A stretch of DNA of 64,000 bases, taken from Priapulus caudatus (lineage: Eukaryota > Priapulida > Priapulimorpha > Priapulimorphida > Priapulidae). The position numbers were made by a program, and so were the translations under genes. The notes under the pieces are model-generated. The model had not been told where the DNA came from. It made no database searches and worked only from the letters and a program-made list of their open reading frames with translations. Positions 35,490 to 48,225 of this stretch are shown here, piece by piece; the stretch's first letter is position 1; each line of letters starts with the position of its first letter. The stretch covers positions 162,910-226,909 of the forward strand of contig NW_014577352.1 of assembly GCF_000485595.1 (NCBI RefSeq). The letters run 5' to 3'.

Positions 35490-35830
35490 CAGTAATGGCT
35501 TTTCCTACCATGATGCTATACACCGACTATCACGAGCCTAGGTCGAGCCGTTTAGATTTCTGCCGCAATTCTGCATTTCCGCCCTATACCTTAAGTTAAG
35601 GAGGGAATGTTCCCCCTTCTTTTACACCGCTTGACCTTTGACCTTTGACCCCCAGCTTCGACATCCCAACTCGTTTTCGGATTCCCCCCCCCACGTCCCG
35701 AATATCGTGACCGTACGTCGAGCGGTTAAGATTTGTGCCCAACTGTTGACGGACGGACGCACGGACGGACAATCATGACTACAAGCTGCATCTGACTACG
35801 TCAGATGAGCTAATAAAAAGGGAAACACCG
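35490..35830. repeat. Dispersed-repeat-like block in a STARD3 5' intron
   Basis: Contains gacctttgacctttgacc, a C run, the gacggacggacgcacggac motif and a final gagctaataaaaag. Such motif strings are common in repeated 3' tails in invertebrate genomes; no termini or coding region could be fixed. Confidence 0.4.
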
Positions 35831-36147
35831 ATCTAAAGAGTAAAGGTTCCCGTTCATACATTAATACATACATGATAGCATCACGATAGCATTGATACAG
35901 TTACACAGGCGGCCCCAGCATCACACTGACCAAAGACTCACTATCACAGCCTATAAAATACCATATAATAGGCATTAATGCGCATATAAGTTATAGAAAA
36001 TTGTGATATAAAAATGTAGTATTATAAAACAACAATAACTTACAACATTAACAGACATAGTATTAGTTTCTTAAATAGTCAATAAAAGGAAAGCTGTCGT
36101 TATATACACAGACATATCTGAGCGTAGTGAACTGCTATTACGATCAC

Positions 36148-36330
36148 CTGAGATGTAGTAGATGGGAAACTTCTATTTTAGCGAAGGTAGATTCCGTTGG
36201 AAAGACTGTCGACCACTGCCGACGAACCAATCTAAATGTGGCCGCTAACAAGGAGCAGTATTTAGAGAAGGAAGCAAATTGATGCAGTACTTGCCACACC
36301 AAAGACGCCATGTTTGGTTCATTCACAGCC
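36148..36330 (-). other. Candidate first exon of STARD3 (5' UTR or alternative N-terminus)
   Basis: Minus-strand open stretch ending in a good donor (CATCTCAG then GTGATC). An ATG in good context at 36311 reads MASLVWQVLHQF, but it does not splice in frame into the next candidate exon (35352-35418) or into the MENTAL exon. Most likely non-coding in the main transcript. It faces UBXN4, which starts about 1.4 kb away on the other strand. Confidence 0.4.
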
Positions 36331-36759
36331 GCGGTTATGCAAGGCGCGTTAGATAGATATGTTATTATGATATGGTTTGCTAGTATTATTTCGAAATATT
36401 TAAGGCAATACTATTAGAAAATATATGTAAATAAATATTCAAAACTGATATTTCTAACCCGGCTGCAATATTGATGATGGTTTTTGTTTTTATTTGATTT
36501 CTTGATAGGTGCGCATTATTTATCTGAAAATTCCTCTCTTTGATGCCTATCTCTTTCGTTAGAGGGCGCTACGAGGTTGTGTAACTTGTGTTATTGGTGT
36601 CGTATCTGTGGTCGGATCATTGTATATCAAGACGTAACATGGGCTCGTTGATTGTAGTAGATTAATACGATCTTTGTTTTAGATTAGTAAGCAGCGCTGG
36701 TATATCTTCACGACAGTTCATGAACGTTTGGCTAGTCAATTACTGAATGTTGAATTTCA

Positions 36760-36812
36760 GTGTCAGTGTCAGTGCCAGTGCAGTGGCAGTGCCAGTGCAG
36801 TGGCAGTGCCAG
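36760..36812. repeat. Short CAGTGNCAGTGC tandem repeat
   Basis: Period about 6-18 bp repeat of cagtgccagtgcagtggcag, just left of the gap-centred palindrome. Confidence 0.8.
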
Positions 36813-36840
36813 TGGCGCTCATGATATAGTCATACTCATA

Positions 36841-36994
36841 GGGTCTATGTCCCCCAGGGCCAGGGTACTGCCGGAACGTACCCTGGGTACGGTCCGGTAT
36901 ANNNNNNNNNNNNNNNNNNNNNNNNNNNNNNNNNNNNNNTATACCGGACCGTACCCAGGGTACGTTCCGGCAGTACCTCGGGGAACATAGACCC
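36841..36994. repeat. Large palindrome with an N gap at its apex
   Basis: The 38-bp left arm 36864-36901 is perfectly complementary to 36940-36977, with an outer match gggtctatgt (36841) to acatagaccc (to 36994). The 38-N gap 36902-36939 lies exactly at the turn. Confidence 0.92.
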
Positions 36995-37352
36995 TCTCAG
37001 CGCCAGTGGCATCACTCACTGACTCAGTCACTCAGGGCTCAAGGGCCCATGTCCAGTAATAAAAATCATCCTATATCCTATCACCGTTCTGGACATCATC
37101 TCTATCCTTGAACCCTCTCAGAGTCAGTGAGTCACACACTGACGAGTCACTATCTCTCAAGCCTTCCTCATCTTTCTTCAAATTGTTGCTTCGTCATTTA
37201 AATGTCTGTCTAAGTGTGACATTCTCAGTTACACACCTAAGTGATGTAGACATGTTTGAATTTCATACCTATGGCTATTCTGTTTGACTATATCATCATA
37301 ACTATATGGCTAGACCCTTGTGTCATTTTGTCACGAATTTTACCAGTAAGTG

Positions 37353-37584
37353 CACAGTCACTTGGAACGTCTCAATAAAATAAAAAAAGGTTAATAAACA
37401 CGAAATGTATTTACTACCAAAGTCTCATGTTTCTCTGCTCAATTTCGTCTATTATTGCTGCTAATTGCCCGTAAATGCCGGTCAAATGCTCATCTGCAAC
37501 ACACAAGTACACGCCCTGTGCACAAACAACATGAATAAGAGAATGACTCAATTTTTTTTTATTGAGACGTTTCAAGTGCCTGTG
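37353..37584. mobile_element. hAT-like MITE, 232 bp, same family as 8824-8942
   Basis: Termini CACAGTCACTTGGAACGTCT and AGACGTTTCAAGTGCCTGTG. Exact 8-bp duplication agtaagtg at 37345-37352 and 37585-37592. It ends 123 bp before the UBXN4 start codon, so it lies in the UBXN4 promoter or leader. Confidence 0.9.
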
Positions 37585-37706
37585 AGTAAGTGGATGTGGC
37601 ATATTTACTTAGGTACTATTACTATGGATGCTGGTTTGTTTCAGACCGTGCTTAACATAGATGCTGCCTGGGTTCACATTTGCTTGCAAGTTACACACTC
37701 ACAGAC

Positions 37707-40700
37707 ATGCAGTGGTTCTCTAGTCCGATTCCACAAGCCATTGCGGAGTCGAAGCGGCTGAATCTTCCTTTTCTCGTCTACATTTCAGGTAGCTGTACAT
37801 AGTAAAAAATTAGGTACATATTCTGGGATGTAAGATAGGTTTTAGTGATTTCGACTGAGTGGAAAGATAACTATAGATAAGTAGGTGCTGTAACGATGTG
37901 TGTGTGGGAAGAGATGTCTTATTACAGAACTATGCCAGAGTATAGTGGGCATAGGGTGCATGGTTACGTGAGGGGCCAGAATTTTGTGGGAATACTCTTC
38001 GAATTAAGTGATTGTCAGATCGATGACGGAGCTTTTCATTTCACATCACTTTCTACTTTTTGTCGGTTGCTTAAACATCTCATTTATGTTGGTAGGAGAA
38101 GATGAAGATTCGCAGCACATGCTGGAGACATGGGAATCAGATGAAATACGCAGCATTTGTCAGTCTGACAAGTGTGTCCCAATCAAGATAGCAGCAAACA
38201 GGTGCTAATGTAGTTCTTGCATGTGATGTCTTGTCTGTGATTTTGCTGATTTTTTTCTATTGATGTTGGATTGTTGTCCACTATTTCCCCCACAGCATGC
38301 CTCCCTCATTAAATTCTCTTCTATTTTCTTACAGCCCAACAAGTGAGCAGTTTGCAGCCATCTGTATCCTTGATTTAGTCATAAGATGTATAAATAATCA
38401 TATTACTATATAGTTCAAGAGCAAAAATATTAATATTACATTCCATTACTCCAACTGTATTGGTTCAGATTGTGTGGAAATGTTTATCCTTGACATTGTG
38501 TTTCTTGTATCAAAGATCCTATCGTGTGTATTCCATCCACATTTGTGATTGGTCAGTCAGGCTTGCCACTAGAGGTCGTTGGGGGCTACCTGCCAGTAGC
38601 CGATTTCAGTGAGCGACTTCAAAAAGCATTCAAGGTATATCATGGGGTTGAGCGCTACTGATGCCCCTCTTTTCATGAGCTGTAATGATATTCTGGTCTT
38701 GATATGTGTATTTATAATCACAGTGCCAAGAAGAGAAGAAATCGTCCTTAAAAAGTCTATATTTATATCACAATTTGTGATGGTAACATTGCTCTACATG
38801 CCTCTGACAGTCAATGCAATATGCAAAACTCCAGAGCATGTACTTCAAAGTACCATGGAATAAGCGAACATTATTCTTCCCAACAAAACATCTATCAAGG
38901 AGAGCTAAGAATGCGATTCATGTGTTGTATATCGAACAAAGTAATTCTCTTGCTAGAGGTGAATGTGATAAATGTTATATATATATATATATATATATAA
39001 TATCTGATATTTGACTCCATTTAACCACTCAAAAAACTACCATCTGTAACAGCTGTTTCAGGGTGAACTGAATCGAACAACCCCGACAGCAGATTTAACA
39101 CAGCAGCCAGAACAATCAATAGCACAGCCTGGAGATATGGCTGAGCAGCCAGATGATGCAGCATGTCAACAAGGAGCTACCATCGACCAGACAGGTGATA
39201 CTGAAGGACAGGCAGATGATTCAGCGGAGCAACCAGGGACTGCTGCGGGGACCTCTGGTGAACAGTCCGAGAAGGAGCGACAGGAGAGATTAGAGAGGTA
39301 GTGCTGTCATATTGTCACACATGATGTGTTGCATCAATGATCCTGTTAACTCGTTTACCCATTCATTCGTTTATCCATTGAGTTAGTCGGTCAGTCGGTT
39401 GGTCAGTCATTCATTTATTCATTCGTTCATCTGTTCAACTTTTGCATTCTTTCACTTGAGTAGTGTGTGTAATTGGCAAGCCTGCATTAAAACTGAATGT
39501 CCTTCACCAGTCAGTAATATAACAGGTGCTGAGCTTGATCTATGATATTTGTTAATGCCTGCGCCATGGTTTACTTGCTAGTGTTTGAATAGATTGTGTC
39601 GTGTCATTTTTGTGTGTGCTAACAGGGGACTGTGGAAAGGCAAGCCCTCTTGAATGGATAGGTTATTTACGAAGCAGGATGTATAATAAAGGGAACTAAT
39701 GTCATTCTGCAATTCTGTGCAACTGTCCACAGAGCACAGCAGTTAGTTGAGCAGATTCAAGTCCAGAAACTCCAGAAAGAAAAAGAGGAAGAAAAGCGGA
39801 AGGAGATTGAGAGACGTAACGTCGGTAGAGGTGTACAGGTGAGGTTTTGCATAAGCTGGTGTGTACAAGTGATGCGTCATACATGCAGAGTTGTGAAGGT
39901 TATGTGTTACATATGCTGGTGTGTGCAGGTGACGTGTCCGATCCAGGGAAGTAAAGGTGATGTGTCACATAGGTACAGGTAAGGTGTCACATAGGTACAG
40001 GTGATGTGTCACATAGGTACAGGTAAGGTGTCACATAGGTACAGGTAAGGTGTCACATAGGTACAGGTAAGGTGTCAAACATGTAGAAATATAGCCTTCA
40101 GAATAATGTGCACCTTCCTGAGCTGTTGCTTATGTAATTATGTAATGTTTTTTATATGGTGATATAAATATGCTGCTGGTAACAAGTCTTTCTTCTGGTT
40201 GTAGCAACTGAGAGCAACGCAGAAAGAGCTGGAAATGAAGAGAGATGCCGAGGAGCGGAAAAAAGACAAACAGGAGGAGCGGGTGGCTCGTGAGCGGATC
40301 CGACAACAGATAGCCGAGGACAGGTACTGCTCCCATCACATCGAATAACCAAAACATCCGCCTAATGACGATTTCGTCATTCATCACAGTTTTCGACATT
40401 TTATCACCGAGGGATCGCTTGCTCCGTGCACACGAATCCGGGACATGTGTGGGGAGCGCGTGGCGTACACTATACATACATGACGCTGTCAGGAGGCAGG
40501 TGTATTCAAGTTGATGCATGTTTACCTTGACAGGGCAGATAAAACTGCAAGGTTTCAGCAGATGGCCCAGGACAGGGAGACAGAGGCACAGGATGCTAAA
40601 CGCAGGAAGCTGCAGGAGGAGCAAAAGGCCGCAGCAGCACGCAATGCCGCCAGCAGGTAAATAGCCACACCCGTTACACACCTGTGAACATGTATGTACA

Positions 40701-42091
40701 GGTGGGATTTCATACTGTGTGCTGTTACAATTCCATGCTGATACATATCTAATGTAACTATTTATAACTATGCACACGTGTAATATCGTGATGTTTACAC
40801 ATGCACGGTTTTACTATCATCGTGTCCCCCTGTACACACATACAGACACAGATATGTAGCATGCAGGGTTATTAAAGCTAACTGCTTGTCTTACGATGCA
40901 GTAACTCTGCCAGGCTGCAGTTCCGGTTGCCAGATGGAGGTTACCTGACACACACGTTTGCTGCTGGAGACAGGTTTCAGGAGGCAGTTGACTACGTTAG
41001 ACAGGTATGTGATTGCATGCACACGCACACACACACGCGCACACGCACGCACGCACGCACGCACGCACTCACGTGCACACACACACACACACGCGCGTGT
41101 ACACACACGCACATGCACGCACACATACACACGCACGCACACACGCACATGCACGCACACATACACGCACGCACGCACGCACACACACATCACATTAGCT
41201 GTTGAGCACTTCTTCCCAAACTTGCGTTTTACTCCTGTTTGCATTTGCAGGAGGTTGGAAACAAGTATGGCAAGTACGTCTTGAAGATGAGTTTCCCCAA
41301 GCGAGATTTCCAGCCAAGCGACTATTCCCAGACGATGAGAGACCTGGAGTTAGCCCCCTCTGCAGTCCTGTTGCTGGTACCTGTGAGTGCACTCAATGTT
41401 CGTTAATTACGGCATGTTTTAATCAGTCTGTTGAATACTTTTACGAGACGTAGCTAGACGTTGTGACTGGCTGCTGATCATGTCAGGAGCGAAATAAAAA
41501 CGTATGCAAAAACAATTTGTTTTTATTCACTGCTGCTGATACCAAGAGCGCATTAAGTATGCAAGTATTAAGTATTAAGCATACTTAATACGCTCTTGAT
41601 CATGTGTATATAGATCACCCATGATGGCTGAATGCAATTCTGTCACGTCTTTAGGGTGCACAGAGGAACGTGTTGCCAGCGAGGGCCACTGGTGATGGAA
41701 GTTTCTTCTGGATGGTGCTTGCTCCTTTCTTTGCAATCTTCAACTTCATGCGAAGGCTGGTGTTCGGGGACTCCCCTCCACCGACGCCACCTAGTGACAC
41801 CATTCCAGCAGGCAGAGTAAATGTCCCAACAGATAGGTAAGTAGAATAAGAGAAGGTGAAATAACAGTCTTAGGGAAAATGAGTTTCATTCAATGCATTC
41901 GCGTCGTCAATGAAAGGAACTGCGTTATTCGTGTTTGACCAGATTGCACTTTGTTTTTCAGTGATCGTAGGAGGGTGCCAACCTCTGCTTACAGCACCTA
42001 CAGGGAGGGTAACTTGACAAGGTTACGTAACGTGGAGGGCGATGATGATGACGGCAGCACCTGGAATGGCAACTCCACGCAGCAGCTGTGA
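37707..42091 (+). CDS. UBXN4: UBX domain protein 4 (erasin), p97/VCP cofactor of the ER membrane
   Basis: Recruits p97 to the ER for ER-associated degradation. Twelve exons: 37707-37788, 38096-38201, 38335-38363, 38516-38634, 39062-39297, 39733-39838, 40205-40323, 40534-40656, 40902-41004, 41251-41382, 41655-41836, 41962-42091; all phases agree, giving 488 aa (vertebrate about 508). The start [17 protein letters not shown] matches the family N-terminus. Residues 1-115 are thioredoxin-like ([20 protein letters not shown]). A Gln/Glu-rich region and a long charged helix follow ([33 protein letters not shown]). The UBX domain is about 313-386 ([15 protein letters not shown] to [13 protein letters not shown]). 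A hydrophobic hairpin lies at about 402-420 ([19 protein letters not shown]). The C-terminus [11 protein letters not shown] is nearly identical to vertebrates. The p97-contact loop reads FPK rather than the usual FPR. Confidence 0.95.
39955..40078. repeat. About 22-bp tandem repeat in UBXN4 intron 6
   Basis: Unit gtgtcacataggtacaggta, five to six copies, with degenerate copies upstream from about 39890. Confidence 0.88.
41018..41190. repeat. CA/CACG microsatellite in UBXN4 intron 9
   Basis: Mixed cacacg and cacgcacg repeats immediately after the donor at 41005. Confidence 0.95.
41484..41598. mobile_element. CARGAG-type micro-element, 115 bp, double hairpin, 7-bp duplication
   Basis: Ends CAGGAGCG and CGCTCTTG; flanks are identical atcatgt (41477-41483 and 41599-41605). 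The inside holds two hairpins: CAGGAGCGAAATAAAAAC against GTTTTTATTCACTGCTG, and CAAGAGCGCATTAAGTATGC against GCATACTTAATACGCTCTTG. It lies in UBXN4 intron 10. Confidence 0.75.
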
Positions 42092-42538
42092 GGCCGTTAT
42101 GGACGCGTGAGGTGAAGTGATGCGTACTGACTAGCTCTCCCATGCTGCACTGGTTTTGCAGAGAGACCGTGAGGGATGAATGCAACAAGAGATGAAATGT
42201 GGATCCCGATTGAATCATACTCTCGTGCTTCTCAGTAGCTTGTTGCATCCGCTCCAGGTGGCTAAGTCGAACGGCCGTGTCTAGTACAATGACGAGTGTA
42301 CACTATCGTAACCACTGCTGTGTTGATAGACAGAGATGTAGAGGGCAGCACCTGCGGTCTGTACGTTATTGGTAGCATGGTCAGTCACTGGTGGCAGTGT
42401 CATGTTATCCTGACCTCCGTGAGAAAACTGGCAGAGGCAATCAAGTTCAGGTCGCATGCAGTGTGAGCAGTGGCGATTTCTGTGCGATTTCTTTCGTGAC
42501 ATTATATTTTCTATTTGTATTTCAGTCTTCATCGTGCC

Positions 42539-42544
42539 ATTAAA
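42539..42544 (+). promoter_or_regulatory. Possible polyadenylation signal of UBXN4
   Basis: ATTAAA about 450 bp after the UBXN4 stop; AATAAA occurs again at about 42671. Confidence 0.4.
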
Positions 42545-42679
42545 CGAACGGCGTAATATTGTAATATGTGTGAAAGGCTGTGTGTAGTATTTCTTAATGC
42601 TATAACACGGGTTGAGTATGAATTTTACGGTTGCTTCCTTTTATGTCACTGGAAACTGCATGCACAGATTAATAAACAA

Positions 42680-45600
42680 CCATGTACTGCTTGCTAGACG
42701 AGACAATTTAACTGTATCAGTCTTTTCATATACTGTGTAAAAACACAACACGAGCAAACAAACAAATCAACGAGCATAAGTCATCTGTACTAGTAAATAA
42801 ACTGTAATTTTATTACAGCAATAATTTCCATAATAATTACCAGCAAAAACTTGTACTAGAAATATTAAAATTTGAAACTTGTAATGCGGTCACACACCGT
42901 TACACGACCACCACTATCCCACGCCTTCTTTCCACTCCCAGTGTCCAAAAATATACGTCTGCCTGCGATTAACACGCGGATGTGTAGTCATGGCGACGGA
43001 CACGGGGAGTCTGCCCCAACTGTCACGGCACTGCCTGGAGTGCGGGTTCGTCCCCGGGCCCCACACCACGTAGGCACACATTCGCGTGTGCACCTCGATG
43101 TGCCACCTGCCTGCTGTCGGCGCCAGTTCGTATGCCGACACTAACGTGGGAATCGTTGCAGTAGTGGCGCCACCTGAGCGCAGATCACAGCAGCCCTCCT
43201 CGCTGCAATGTGCACACCACCTTTACACACCCTGTGGAAGATCGCCCGACAAACCGCCAGCAGTCTCACCACTTTGACATTGACCTTGTGAGACGAATTT
43301 AACGAGGCAGAGTCGCCGACGGCAAACCTGCTGGGAGATTTCGCGGACGATCTTTCTCAATACACCCAACGGTATCTATAGATAAAATTAAATTCTGATA
43401 TGTATGTAAACCTACCATCAACATGAAACTCTACCACCGGTATTCGACAAAATAATATCAATGGAGATCTGGTAACCCTTTTCCTCTACTCTCTCGTAAC
43501 CACGGTAACCATGCGCTGAGATTCGAACACGTATCAAACTCAATTATTCAAATGGAATTTCGCACTGTGCGTGTTTTGGCTGATGCTTAGCGCGCGGTCA
43601 CGCCGGTTCTCAATCAACCTGTCCACAAGTCAACTGCCCCGCGCGACTCCTGCGCCTCCTGGAACGCCAGGAGCCGAGTCGGGTTGGACAGCGCTCATAC
43701 CTCATGGGGCCAACATGTTGGTTTGCGACAAACCTGTGCGTAACACTGAGAAATGCATAGAAAAAGGACATTATTAAAACCCTGTAGATCAACGTCGCTA
43801 GATGCAGATATATCGTATGCCCTACAAAAATAACACGGAATGCTCTTAATGCGGGTCGCCCCCGTAGCGACGACCCAAACACTTCAGTTGAATTGGTTTG
43901 CAATACTTTCTTACTGGCAGCGTCTTGAAGGCCACCAAATTGAAGCGCCACCCATATATGTTTCCAGTGAACTAACAGGTGTTTTGTTTGTGAAAACTTT
44001 GCACAAGTCTGAGGTTAATACAGCAATTTGAGCCCAAGATATATAGCAGTGTGGCGAGGTAAAAACAGGATACAATATTAAAACCTTTTATCTAATTTTC
44101 CTGCACAGTAAAAATCCACATATATACACAAGAGTGCTTGATGTACAGTTGTGTCTTGGTCAGTGATCATCAACTCAAAACAATTACAATGGTTAATTTA
44201 CATGAAATTCTGCAGAAATCTAGCAAACACTGATCTCAAACAAAGCCCGGAATGTGTAGGCCGCCTGCCATGACACACCGTCTTTCAAGTGTGCAGTCAA
44301 GTTACTAGTTCTTCACCCATTCACTAGGTGGCCAATAGGATTGTGATATAGATGCAGATATAAATAGTTATTATCTACATCTACGGTTGGTACAGTAGGA
44401 TTGTAGCATAGATGTAACGACAAGCACTACTATCAACGATCTGACACTGATCTTTATGTAAAAACTGGATAGCAAGTTCTCCTATTACTGCACCATAGCA
44501 GACGAGCTCACTTGTCAGCCATATTGGTCGGCCAAGAATCAGTTTATTAGTAATGTGCACTGGAACAATGTGCACTGGAACAATGTCCAACGTTCTCACT
44601 GCCAATTCCTACCAAGAACTAGACTTTTTGGGGCGGCCAACATAGCGTACAAGTGACATCACACATCCCTCACAATGTCTTATCCAGTTTTTATATATAG
44701 ACCAGTCTGTTCTGATAAGAAATTCATTTACAACACTTACAAATGTGGCACACCGTATGAAGAGTCAGAACGGCAAACATGAGTGAATACACATACACAC
44801 TGTCTAGTTATCTATCAAATTTTACAACAAACGTATTAAATAAATTTCATATTGTTTACTGCGAGAACGATTTTTCAAAGGTGGTATTGTAGCTCACAGG
44901 GGGTGTGGTTAATCCAATCACAGAGCACAGGAAACGCACACGGACACACTACCTGCATCCATATACATCTATTGCAAATTCAAAAGAAAAAAGATATCAT
45001 ACAAACACTAAATAAATAAACAGGTCCTCTCACTGAACGCAACAAGGAGAACCCAACAACTGCAAACGGCCACGAAATATTGCCTGTCTAAATTAATCGC
45101 ATTCCCTACAATTCCATTAGACGAACCCCCACAGTAGGTGTGCAATCAGGCACGACAGATCCCCGATGTGTAATTCAACGTATATAAACAAATAACAGAC
45201 TTAGCATAATAACAACTAATAACTTATATAACCCTAAACCATGAAAACACAAGTCACAAGCTGGCACTAGCAGCTGAAGCTTGCAACTTTACACTGTGCG
45301 TTTCAGCTATATGACAACGATTGCACAAACAACTGTTTAATCGATCCTTGCCATCAGCGGCCAACAAGGGATACCACCCAAATACCCCGTCACGACAGCG
45401 CAGCAGCGCCAAATCCACGTTCTACCTTCAAAATGTTCCAAGCTTGACACGACACGAGGAAGAACCCTTCGTTCTGTGGCGCCACCTATACTCTATCACA
45501 ACTGCTGTTCTCGTCACAGGTGGCGCCACGGTTATCACATGTCTTCCTTGTATCCACAGCCATCGACAAACACACTCGGCAAGCGAGTCATCACCAGACA

Positions 45601-47659
45601 GCGCACCTCGCAGTGGCCACGAAGGGTGCACACACCACGTATGAGCTACCACTGCTAAGTGTGTATACACAGACTGGAGCCACTGAGAAGTTATCATGGT
45701 CAACCATTAGCAGATCCAATCCAATCGCCAATAGGACATAATTTATAAGGAAATGGTCAACCGAACTTGCTGCTGAGGTGTGCCGCTCCATGGCCCATCA
45801 CACTGCTCACCGATTCCTTCATAACACACATAGTTGATTAGAACAGATAGTTATATTAAATAGGTCACGGAAAACTATGAACATGCTCTGAAACTAGGCC
45901 GACTGAACTCTCGAATAGCTGACTATTATGAACGTACCATTAAGACGGCGCAAACTGATCATGGCAGCGTTCCAGCCCTGGAGGGGTCGCACATCCCTGA
46001 GAGGGGGTGGGGATCCTCGCATGACAACCCGACGTACCCCCGGGCCCTCTGCGACCCAGTCACACATGCATAGGGCGGAGCGGGTACATGAACCTGAAGC
46101 AGCGGGATTCCCCCTGCAACAGTCCAGTTTGCCACGCCTTTTCTCGCGTAAGTGACTTCAAGATAAAACTAATCTACATTCCATGTTCAGTAAAAATGCT
46201 AAACGGCAGCGTAAAAACTAGCACAACGCGGGCTTGCGTTGCCTAATGACCAATTTTAGTCTCTATCTACCATCCACGACAACAGCCACAATGGTAAACG
46301 GGAAAAACCTAAGAATTATAATATAATGTACATCCACACAGAGTATTATCTCAATACAAAATCCCATGAAACCTCGTGACTGCGAATCTAAATATTTATG
46401 CAGTTCATCGTCATCCCACGTTGTGTTCGTTGCACTCTGGTCAATCATGTCATACCGTGGTAACCGGGGCCTACAATACAATTGGCGTAATACAACGTGC
46501 ACAGGCCACACCAGGCCTGCGAGTGTTTCTCGCTCTGACACACGTCATACCGTGTTCTACAAATCTCCTCATCCTGATTATTGTTATCATTATTATTATG
46601 ATCACACTATGGACGCCGACGGCTAGATGCAAAGTGCAATAAATAATCGCCTTACTAAGGTAATGACTAACACTAACTGCGAGTAAGTAACCACCGAACA
46701 TAGGTCGCAGCATAATAGACCACGGAAACATAGGCCGAGCAATACAGGCCACAGCACCCAGGCGGTGGAACACGCTTAATAGGTAGCTACAGAACGCAGC
46801 AGGTAGTGGTTAACCGCATGACACTAGAAAATGGTTAACCACGCAACACAAATTTTGGCCGCCAGGAAAACGTCTAACTACGGGTTAACAGCACATTAGT
46901 AGAACAAAAATCGACTGAGTTTTTGCATCAATGAAAACGAATATAGGCCTGAGATATCAAGTCTTGATGTGCTACAGTGATACACTGTTTACGTTTAGTC
47001 TCATAAACTTGCTAAGTGTTACGAGACGTAAGTAGTAGGCAATGGCTGTAGGTCGCGTGAAAGCGACCGTCTGTCCTAGGTGCTGGTCATTTGAGAGCCT
47101 CAGTCCATCTAACGACCTGTCATGTGGGACATCAGTCCATCGTACGACCAACAACCGCGTAGTGTGATTCCACACAATGACGATCCACCGTGAGACTGTC
47201 ATCACCGGGCAACCGTGGTCGATCTGATTAGAAATAACAGTCCAAATGTGTCCAGCGTGAGACGAAAGATGTATGAGCATAGGGGCATGGATGGGAGAAG
47301 GCAGGGGCCGGTGCTACATGGACCTTGAAAGAACATGGGGATGCAATATGAGATGTGATATGCGACACTTGCGTAGACACCTAAACGGGAAATGAAAGGA
47401 GCAATGCGACTAGTTTGGACATGGGGGGTTGGAGATGAGAGGAATTTTGATAACTGGAACTATACGAGGCTCATTGCCCACACGCGACAAAACAACCTGA
47501 CCGACGGCTAGAATTATGGTCTAAATTCAATCTGGATTTCGCTGACCCAATCAGTGACGACGGATCGATGTACAAAATTACAAAATACCATGCATTAGTG
47601 CCTAGCAAGGACGTGAGCCTTACATGCACACAGCAAAATGCCTGCGCAACAAGGAGAGT
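42680..47659. other. Intergenic between convergent UBXN4 and MEIOC, no gene recognised
   Basis: Mostly AT-rich, with two GC-rich islands (about 42940-43330 and 45930-46160). Each island has open frames of 60-90 codons without a recognisable domain. GGCGCCAC motifs recur near 43167, 45478 and 45520. Part of this may be 3' UTR or unrecognised lineage-specific exons. Confidence 0.45.
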
Positions 47660-47935
47660 GCTCCCATATACCTGTACAGTAAGGCTGGCACCTCGATCCT
47701 ATACCTGTACAGTAAGGACAGTGCCCTCTATACCTGTACAGTAAGGACAGTATCTCCTATACCTGTACAGTAAGGACAGTACCCCCTATACCTGTACAGT
47801 AAGGACAGTATCTCCTATACCTGCACAGCAAGGCTGGCACCTCCTACACCTGCACAGAAAGGCTGGCACCTCCTATACCTGCACAGAAAGGACAGCACCC
47901 CCTCTACATGCACAGCAAGGACAGTGCCCTGCTAC
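47660..47935. repeat. About 29-bp tandem repeat
   Basis: Unit cctgtacagtaaggacagta plus ctcctata, about nine diverged copies (later ones cctgcacagaaaggctggca). Confidence 0.88.
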
Positions 47936-48094
47936 AACTATGGCAAGAAATCTGCACTAGATACTTTACAAAAATAGCAATGCAGTAGACGTGATCTGAG
48001 CGAAGTCTAAAGCGCTACGATTGACATTGGCACAAATATGACAGCCTGGAAATATCGTGTCTATACTCACGTGGCAGGAAAGGCCCTGCCTAAC

Positions 48095-48225
48095 CCACGT
48101 AGCAAACACCCTGCACCCACCCCCATAGGAAACACCCCGTCCTGCCAATGTAGCGAATACCCAGCCCCGCCTATGTAGCGAATACCCAGCCCCACCCGAT
48201 AAGCACATATTCTGTCCAACCACGT
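48095..48225. repeat. About 30-bp tandem repeat, four to five diverged copies
   Basis: Unit of the type atgtagcgaatacccagccc; distinct from the array at 47660-47935. Confidence 0.8.

Noticed and set aside
40130-40777. 215-codon minus-strand open frame
   Set aside because: Antisense shadow of UBXN4 exons 7 and 8, whose plus-strand frames splice in phase and match the family.
43646-43676. CTCCTGG...CCAGGAG hairpin as another micro-element
   Set aside because: The orientation is reversed relative to the CARGAG family and there is no 7-bp flanking duplication.
45928-46155. 75-codon Arg-rich frame ending near a GTAAGT donor
   Set aside because: No partner exon in phase, no recognised domain; kept only as part of a GC-rich island.
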